Assembly (NCBI GenBank): GCA_963966185.1
Contig: CAWZYM010000271.1
Coordinates: 984,001-1,048,000, forward strand
Source: Rhabditoides inermis
Lineage: Eukaryota > Nematoda > Chromadorea > Rhabditida > Rhabditidae
DNA length: 64,000 nt
Reading direction: 5' to 3'
In this document: piece after piece, positions 57,004 through 64,000 of the stretch
How positions within the stretch are numbered: position 1 is the stretch's first letter
Layout: the number at the start of each line of letters is the position of its first letter
Notes under the pieces: model-generated
What the model saw: only the letters and a program-made list of their open reading frames with translations
What the model was told of the DNA's origin: nothing
Databases searched by the model: none
Position numbers and translations under genes: made by a program

Positions 57004-57291
57004 ATGCCTATCATTGGATCCAAAATGTTCTCAAAGCTCATTTTCGTCTGTCTTCTCATTGTCTTTGCAATCGATTTGACTGCAGGTATGTATATATCCA
57101 TTATCCACTATGACGCACACCATGTTACCGTTTTAGCGCAGTGGGGATACGGTATGCCGTACGGAGGGTACGGTGGCAACTATGGCGGTTACGGTAGCGG
57201 ATACGGTGGCGGCTATGGAGGATACGGTATGGGACCGTTGGGATGGCGGCGGCGTATGATGATGATGAACATGTATGGAGGAGGGTGGTGA
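57004..57291 (+). CDS. GY-rich antimicrobial-peptide-like secreted peptide, right copy
   Basis: Exon 1 57025 (or 57004)-57085, a 51-nt intron, and exon 2 57137-57291 give 216 nt, 71 aa from Met 57025. Signal peptide MFSKLIFVCLLIVFAIDLTA, then QWGYGMPYGGYGGNYGGYG, two further glycine-tyrosine blocks and GWRRRMMMMNMYGGGW. Divergent from and nearly identical to the left copy, one repeat block shorter. Family reading as for the left copy. The signal peptide and intron position are conserved, so both copies look functional. Confidence 0.75.
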   Translation: MPIIGSKMFSKLIFVCLLIVFAIDLTAGMYISIIHYDAHHVTVLAQWGYGMPYGGYGGNYGGYGSGYGGGYGGYGMGPLGWRRRMMMMNMYGGGW

Positions 57292-57439
57292 GAAAACAAC
57301 CCTTGTGTTTTATAAGCCAGTCAACGACTGCTCGACTCGAGTTACACCTGTGTATATATTACATTGTAATAAAATGTTTTTTTAACTTATTGGCGTCGTT
57401 GTTTTTGCGATGATGAAGATCATCGGGTTATCGCAAAAT

Positions 57440-57455
57440 GAGAGAGAGACGGAGA

Positions 57456-57521
<66 letters not shown>

Positions 57522-57545
57522 AAGAGAGAAAGAGAGAAGAAAGAG
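57440..57545 (+). repeat. (GA)n microsatellite
   Basis: GA-rich purine tract just outside the right arm. Confidence 0.95.
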
Positions 57546-57825
57546 AGCGCGCGCGCTTACTTGTTTTGTTGTCAGTAGGAAGAGAGCTCGCGTACGGGCT
57601 TTGAACTATACTCACATGCGCTGGTGAGTCTACGCAACTCTATCATGCATCTTCACCGGTGGCACATCAACGACATTGTCTTTTTTTGTTTAGCCGGTTG
57701 AATCCGGGATCCTCCTAGTCGAGAACAAGATGGTTTTCTTGGTTTCCGACAACGTCAGCAGAGGTAGTTGGATTGGGTGGCGTGGAAAGTCTTGAATTCC
57801 GTTCTTGAGTCCGTAGATGGTGCTG

Positions 57826-58045
57826 TGACGTCTTCTGGTCACGACACCACGACACGACGACCCTCTGGTGTCGACACCACGACACCATGGTGTCGAAACC
57901 AAGACACCACAAAACATAAGTTTCTGCTTCTTTTTCAGTTATATAGACGAGAGTTCGTAGTGCAGTAGTGTTTTGTGAAGTGGTGTCGCGGTGTCGCGGT
58001 GTCGACATGTCTGTTGTCTGGTGTCGTGGTGTCTGGTGTCATTTC
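57826..58045. mobile_element. Low-complexity foldback built of GGTGTCG units
   Basis: CGACACCAC units at 57835-57915 pair with GTGTCGCGGTGTCGTGG units at 57975-58040. Same architecture as the CACCACACC element at 40 kb but a different unit. No target duplication could be identified. Confidence 0.55.
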
Positions 58046-58128
58046 CTAATTACCCGCTCTTTTCACTGACAAGGAAAGTGTCCCATGGCCTCCGCTCCAA
58101 ATGGATTTCGGTATCAGTAGCCAAGAGC

Positions 58129-58466
58129 CTCCTGATCAATGTTGTCTATGATAATTTTTGCAATGAAGCACGTTGAAGTACCGTAATCCTCCTCCAAAGT
58201 TGTGAAATTTGCATACAGAAAACTTTGCATACAGAAAAAATCTTGGAAACCAAAATGAACTTTCTTCTCGAAAAGTCCTTTCAGAATCATTAAAAATTTA
58301 TCTGGCTATCCTGAAAACTTCAAGGTTTCGTCTTTTAAAAGGCAAATTCTAGCCAAAAACGTGTATCGCGCTCTTGAATGCCCTTCTCGAACATAGAAAT
58401 GTTAGGTGCATTTTCTCTGAAAACTTTGTTAAGAAAAATGATCATAGACAACATTGATCAGTAGAC
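58129..58466. mobile_element. Foldback, TGATCAATGTTGTCTATGAT ends
   Basis: TGATCAATGTTGTCTATGAT at about 58133 and its inverse at about 58438-58460 enclose AT-rich DNA. A fragment of the cpsf-3 intron 18 MITE end follows at 58504-58535. Confidence 0.6.
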
Positions 58467-58539
58467 CATACGCTTTCGAAATATGCCTTCAGACTGAAAA
58501 TCTGAGTGGAGGACCTGAACACCTTCCCTTGAGAGCCAC

Positions 58540-58816
58540 GCCCCCGGCGGCTGTCTTGTTTTACAAGATCCTTGCGGGCTTCATGGTCATACACAATGCT
58601 CTCTTCGAAATCGAACTGCGACCATGGCGGCTGCGTGAGATCAATCTACAAGTGGTCCGTAGTCGGTTTCGGCTTCTCACTCGAGCACGTCTGCAAAGTC
58701 CGCGTTACCAATTTTTCTTCCTGTCAGTTATCTCGCTATCAATACAATCCGATGCACTATTCCCATCCGCCCTTTAAACGATGGCTTTTCGTCTTTTCGG
58801 AGATATTTGGTTTTTA
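58540..58816 (+). other. Open frame after a possible acceptor, unassigned
   Basis: The frame SNCDHGGCVRSIYKWSVVGF...YQYNPMHYSHPPFKRWLFVF ends with a stop at about 58815. It has several aromatics and a Cys pair but no upstream exon, and flanks repeat debris. It could be a stranded 3' exon or chance. Confidence 0.25.
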
Positions 58817-60283
58817 GTTGTGAGTTGTAAGCCTAGATTGTATTGCCATAGATTGCCTAGCCATTTCATATATGCCTAGCCATAGATTGTATTGGTTTTG
58901 TTTGTTCCTTATTGCTTCACCACGTGTAGTGAATCAATCGTGCCAACTATAACTTCATGTTTTTTTTCGAACGAGTTTCTAATGAGAATGTATTTCGTAG
59001 TGTCGTCAAAAAACTGAGGTCAGCGCAATCGGTGTCATTATTGTACAGTCTATTGTATTTGTATGGTTTGACAGTTGAATGCACAAATTAAGTGTGTTTT
59101 CGTCTTCATTATTTTCGTTCACATTGTATTTTTTTCATTATGCCTTGTGCGACATGAAATGTTATTGTAGCGTACTGTCTGATTTTGGTCACATTCACTT
59201 GCGTTGTTTTTTACCAGTGTGATGTAATAGATTCGCACTCAGCTTTCGGTGATAACATTTTCGTGAATTTCGAAAATACAGCATACTGAACGAAATGCAC
59301 AGCAAATTTTGTTGCTGTCCATGTTTTATTCTGCTCACTCTTCCACATAACCTGTCCGCGGATTGGACTTTAGGTACCCACGCTGGATTTATTCAAGATG
59401 AAAACAATACTAATTTTTTGTGAAAAGAGCGGATCTCGATTGTGAACTATAAGAATTATTTGTAAGCTAAACAGTATATACAGTATATACGGTATGTTTG
59501 TTTCGAAATGCACTAAGTATAAATCGAAATAACTTCAATGAAATTCATTATAACAGAAATACAAATTTCCCAAAATTAGAGGAAATTGAAATACTCATGT
59601 TATTTCCAGGTTTGATGCGTTTTGCATAGGGTTTTCAAAGAATAGTACATATGTGCTTCTTACAAGAAAATTGAACAAATGAATGACACAAATTGTTCGA
59701 TAATAGGCTTGAATTCAGAGAGTACTTTACCTTTTCAAAAAACATTAAAAATAATGTTGCGACAAATAATCGTGACGATTTAGTTTCGCTAAACGTCGTG
59801 ACTTAATGTTTTTTTACATGAACAATTCTATGGCTTTTCAAACTAAGTGAATAACGTTGACGCAGTTATGCATGTTTCAAACTACACGAACTGCAAGGTT
59901 GACTGTAAAAAAACAGATCTGATTGATTCTGAACATGAAAATTGAGGTTTCACATTCAGTAATCGACGAACTTTGATGATATGTTCGGAAAATGGTCTAT
60001 TGGCGAATCTTTCGAATTGACATAATTTGCCAGAGTAGAGTTTTCAAAGTCACACGTTTTTTCATCCAAACCTATGCATGTAAAAACCGTTTTCGAAGGC
60101 TTTCAACAAAAAAACTTGTTTTTAAAGAGACATGCAAATCATGCAAAAGCTTTTTTCGTTAGTAAATGTATCGGAAACGCATGAACTCTTTTTCGAAGAG
60201 TCACGTTTGTAATAACCAAGCGGAAGTTTTGACAGTCGATTTTTATCATACTTAATGATCGAGCATGATAGGAGGAGAATAAA
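58817..60283. other. AT-rich intergenic DNA
   Basis: No exon, RNA gene or repeat recognised beyond A/T-rich words. Confidence 0.6.
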
Positions 60284-60640
60284 AAATTAAAGAGGGCGCG
60301 CAGCGCCCTCTCTTTTGGCTCAGGATAGGGCTCGCGCCAGAATTTAAACGAAGCGATATCCAAAGGTCATGTTAGCAACAATGTGAACTCATCAAATTGA
60401 TTTTAGTTAGATTCGCACCGTTCAGTAGTTCAGATCACTCAATGACTTCATCTTCGTAGCTTTTATCCGAAAGAAGTTATGAGCGATCTCGCGCGCGCAC
60501 TAGTCGCAAGGCCAGCGTGTGGGTGGGTGGGTGTCGTTTCCACTCACTCTCGCTGCTAGCTTTATCTCCCGGCATCAGACGGGCGGGGCGCGAGTAGAGA
60601 AAGCGCGAGAGAGCACGCTGTCGGCAGAGAGCGCAGATAT
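60284..60640 (-). repeat. Dispersed repeat D, copy 2
   Basis: Inverse of 48750-49092, with the GC-core palindrome at its left end (60286-60316). Confidence 0.75.
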
Positions 60641-60769
60641 GCACTTACACCACGGCGACCGGAATTGCAGAGAAAAGTGTCGTTTAAAATCGTTTCTATA
60701 CATTACCAAGAAAAATATAGTTGCATATACAATGTGTGTCACATCATAGTTCTGTTCGTACTCTTGACC

Positions 60770-61022
60770 CAATTCAACAAAAGCGCATGCATAAAACGTT
60801 TACAAATACTAACACAAACCTGTGGTCATTAACAGACGAAACATAACATTACAAATGAATAACGTCAATAGAGAGAGAGAGGGAGAGAGAGAGAGAGAGA
60901 GGAGAGAGGGAGGGAGGGAGAGGTGAAGGTTTGTATTATTATTAGTAAACGTTTTATGCATGCGCTTTTGTTGAATTGGGTCAAACAAGAGACAAACTTA
61001 TTCTCTTTACGCAAGTACTTTT
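60770..61022. mobile_element. Foldback MITE, family A, with GA-repeat loop
   Basis: Arms about 60770-60822 and 60926-60978 carry CCCAATTCAACAAAAGCGCA, TGCATAAAACG and inverse. The loop is (GA)n. Ends in CTTTACGCAAGTACTTTTTAA on the right. Confidence 0.75.
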
Positions 61023-61450
61023 TAACAGATAATAGAAGATAGGTCTTTTTTATTACGCGTTCTTTTTATCTGAAGACTACACTTACCTGCTGGGTCTTGA
61101 TATGCTTATAGTGAACACGCCCGCATTTTGTGAAACACATATCTCACGTTTATTTCGGTCTTTGACCACCAGAGATGGAATGAGGTAGACTGAAACAAGC
61201 CTTGCACTTTTTCGTTCTGGAAACATTTGTTGCGCGTAGAAAAAAGAAACACCGTGAATCAACGTCTGAAGTTTTAATTCTGAGTAATTGTAAATTGTAA
61301 GGTACCTTATCATAACATGCCTAGAAATTTTTGGCTTGAAGTAGAGGGTGTGGCTCTGTAGCTCTAACGGTCTAGTGATATTCTTCACTAGTGAACAATG
61401 CCGCGTCTGTGTTTTTGCCTGTGCCTTAGCTGACATCTCTCGTTGCAGTT

Positions 61451-62864
61451 ATGAATCCAGCCACCATTCTTCTCTACCTCCAACGAGGCGCCATCAACTG
61501 TATTCCTTGCTCAAACTGCACATTCGATTTCGACTACCACGATTCTATAGTGCCGAAAATGAACGTGATAGCATGCGTGGCGTTTCCTATTCACTCTTTT
61601 GTCTGCTGGCTCATTGTTCGCAAATCTCCAAAAACCATGTCAGATTACCGATGGTATCTACTAACTGCACAGGTATGTTCTGGAAACATATGTTGAGTGT
61701 CCTCCAACAATTCAGATTGCTAAAATGCTTTTCGACTTCAACATGACTGTCGGTTTCATTCCTGCGATTTTCTTTCCTTTGCCAGCTGTTCAAATCAAAG
61801 GCATTTATCAATACTTGCCTAACAAATATATTGCCCTGGTGAGTCCAGGTTCATTATCGAACAATTCACAACGCACACCGTCATGAAATTTAAGATTATC
61901 GGCTTAACGGGAACAATTTTCATGTTTTGTTCAATTTTGAATTTGTATATTTACCGCTTAAAGGTTCGATATTATGCTTGAAAAATTGAGTGAAACACAA
62001 ATTCAGACACTTCTCACATTAAACTCCTTTTTGCAAAAACACTACAAACTCATGATACTATCCATTTTTGTCTTGCAAATTTCGACTTTCATCGCTGCCG
62101 GAGTTCGCTCTGTGCTGGCACAAATGAGTGTGGACGAGAAACTCGGAAGACGACATATATGCGATGTCAACACTACTGTCCAACTGACAGCCCTCTCTCA
62201 AGTGCCGGGAAATCAAGTCATTCTACTCTTTTCCATGAAAGCCGTGACAGTTCAAGTAAGCAAATCATTATCGTTCATACTACGAATGTCAACCTAGTTC
62301 ATTGCGGCGTTTTTCGGTCTTGGAGTAATAAACATCCTGCTCATTCTAATTTGTCTGAGTATCTGTTTCTTGTGCATTGCCACTGCCAGCGGCAGTCAAA
62401 ACACTCGAAAACTACAGCGCAAATACGTCTTCATACTCGTCATACAGGCGAGTTTGTCGAGAAAAAAAAACAGTCAAATATTCAATATTTCAGACATCTC
62501 TTCCGATGATACTACTAGCCGTTCCGTGCGTTCGAATCATGAACATCTTCATTCATGACATTTTTGGCACCGAAACCAATCCGATCAGTGAGTTTCTGAC
62601 TGACAAGTGACAATGTCAATGAGAATACAATTGATTCTCCATTCAGACAGCAGCAACTGGATCATGGTGACGATGGCTGTGCACGGCACGGCGTCTTCTC
62701 TCGTCGTCCTGTGTGCGCATGCGCCCTACCGACTCGCCGCCGTCTCTCTCGTGCGACGCATGCTCGCCGTACACACCACAGTCTTCCAGACGTCTCATAC
62801 GCCGTCTCGAGTAATCACACAACCACGTCGAATTGTACCGAGTGTCGCATTTGTTGCAAGATGA
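61451..62864 (+). CDS. sri-like serpentine chemoreceptor
   Basis: Seven exons (61451-61672, 61716-61838, 61895-61963, 62007-62255, 62298-62447, 62494-62587, 62647-62864) total 1125 nt, 374 aa. TM1 is followed by the loop IVRKSPKTMSDYRWYLLTAQ. TM2 is AKMLFDFNMTVGFIPAIFFP, then the AVQIKGIYQYLP loop. TM5 is FIAAFFGLGVINILLILICL; TM6 follows RKYVFILVIQTSLPMIL; TM7 is MVTMAVHGTASSLVVLCAHA, then PYR. SPK.M..YR, the HG in TM7 and the final PYR are features of the sri/srh group as I know it. TTGCAG lies two bases before the start ATG, a plausible trans-splice acceptor. Intron 5 (62448-62493) uses a GC donor. Appears intact. Confidence 0.8.
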
Positions 62865-63171
62865 ACAGTTTGGAAAAAAAAACAATAAAATACAAGTAAT
62901 TATTACTTACTTGAGCGATCCGACTTGCTCCAGATGGCGCGAATCGAATCTCCCTTCAGATAGTTCGATCTCGCGCGGACGTGCGGCCCTTTGACGTGTC
63001 GTAGGTTTCGTTTATCAGTAACGGCACATGTATATCATCTATTGTCCCTCCTGATGACGCAGATGACCCCGGCCTATCAGTGCTTTCCTTTGCGCAAATA
63101 ACAGATGCTTCAACAACGACCGTCTTCTACTCGCTGCTAACGCCTTCGCCTCTTTAAGAGAGGGGGGGGGG

Positions 63172-63226
<55 letters not shown>

Positions 63227-64000
63227 CAAAGAGGTTGGGGTTAGTGTATGCCATGATTAGGTCCGCTCAGACCTGAACCAGACGTGACCAATTCGGGCAA
63301 GACAAGACAATCAATCAATCAATCAATCATTTATCCAGAATCGCTAAATCCTGACTATACAACACGTGCATACGGTACACCACAAGGGCTAAGCGCTGGG
63401 AGAAACACACAATTAGATATCATTATAGACGATAGTGGAGCTCCGGGTGTTCCTTCCTTCCATTATAATCCACAATAGTAACTCCGCGGGCTAGGAAGAC
63501 AGCGTTCTCGTGAGCTATTCCCCGCCTTGCTCAAGGGTACTGGGGGAAGATCATTTCGACCCGACCGCTCGATGCGAGAGAGGCGAGACAAGACATGTTC
63601 AGACAAGACAGAAAAGACTAGGAAAGGACATGACGGGGAAAAAAGATGTCTGAATGTGTCGTTTGTTATGAATGAGGGGATGAGAGAAAAAAGGAGGAAG
63701 TGCATCGGTTCAACAAGAGCAGGTTGTCGAGGCTGACGAGATGATGAAGGTGAGTGTGTTAGCGGAGAAGCTGTGAGGAATTCTGCATCAGGAATCAGGA
63801 AACCGAGGAATTCTGCATCCCGCGGTGACTGTGAAGAGTAAAGATTCTGAGCGTCTCAAAAGTTCTGAGAAAAAGCGACTTCATTTTTGAGAGGATCGGC
63901 AACAGATGGTGATATGGGGTATCTTTCACATTCACAATCATTGTCAACTGTTAATGCCAGTCTGTGGTGTAGCGTGGTTCTCTTCTGACTTCTAGCAGTG
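62865..64000. other. Intergenic, (GA)n at 63161-63222
   Basis: AATAAA at about 62883 is a likely poly(A) signal for the sri-like gene. The remainder has a GA microsatellite, a short AATC run (63309-63329) and no supported exon. Confidence 0.6.

Larger units (their letters stand above)
56547..57373 (+). repeat. Right arm of 0.85-kb inverted duplication
   Basis: Pairs with 51627-52476. Its inner end (ATACTATTTTGG) abuts the LINE 5' junction. Confidence 0.95.

Overview
The window is nuclear DNA from a nematode, probably a free-living rhabditid or diplogastrid. The evidence is several nematode-restricted chemoreceptor families (sra-, srsx-, str-, srg- and sri-like), ShKT and ET-module secreted proteins, a QWGYG/YGGYG-type small peptide family, introns of about 44-60 nt, and spliced orthologues of cpsf-3 and unc-26. 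Species-level placement is inference only. Exons were joined by hand from GT-AG (once GC-AG) junctions. The joins give uninterrupted frames divisible by three for the str-, srsx- and sri-like receptors, CPSF-73, synaptojanin, the ET-module gene, a ShKT gene and both GY-rich peptide genes.

Layout. 1-1.6 kb: 3' part of an sra-superfamily receptor (+). 2.4-3.4 kb: a MITE nested in a MITE. 3.7-5.5 kb: a Cys-rich secreted or GPI-type protein with a long TGCG-repeat intron. 6.5-7.9 kb: srsx-like receptor (-). 9.2-11.8 kb: a low-confidence single-pass membrane protein gene split by a 1.7-kb foldback element carrying tRNA-like arms. 12.5-14.5 kb: ET-module secreted protein. 15.0-16.7 kb: three identical-length 236-bp LTRs in tandem, inserted in an AAT microsatellite. 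17.3-25.5 kb: 23-exon CPSF-73 gene, with a complete str-like receptor on the opposite strand inside intron 11. 26.8-36.6 kb: 32-exon synaptojanin (Sac1 plus 5-phosphatase plus RRM-like plus Pro-rich tail), with an inverted duplication of part of its own exon 28 in intron 25. 37.2-38.8 kb: poorly resolved membrane/charged-tail gene (-). 40.0-42.6 kb: srg-like receptor broken by a low-complexity foldback element in its first TM exon. 43.7-46.7 kb: decayed Tc1/mariner element with a nested MITE. 46.9-47.9 kb: two-domain ShKT protein (+), with another ShKT gene fragment (-) at 50.2 kb. 51.6-57.4 kb: two divergent GY-rich antimicrobial-peptide-like genes forming an inverted duplication around a two-ORF LINE. 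61.4-62.9 kb: sri-like receptor (+).

The two large genes are housekeeping or neuronal: pre-mRNA 3'-end cleavage and synaptic phosphoinositide turnover. The rest is a fast-evolving mix of chemosensory receptors, secreted defence-like peptides and mobile DNA. The mobile DNA is strongly palindromic: at least ten foldback or long-TIR structures, several nested, plus (GA)n/(CT)n tracts at many intron ends.
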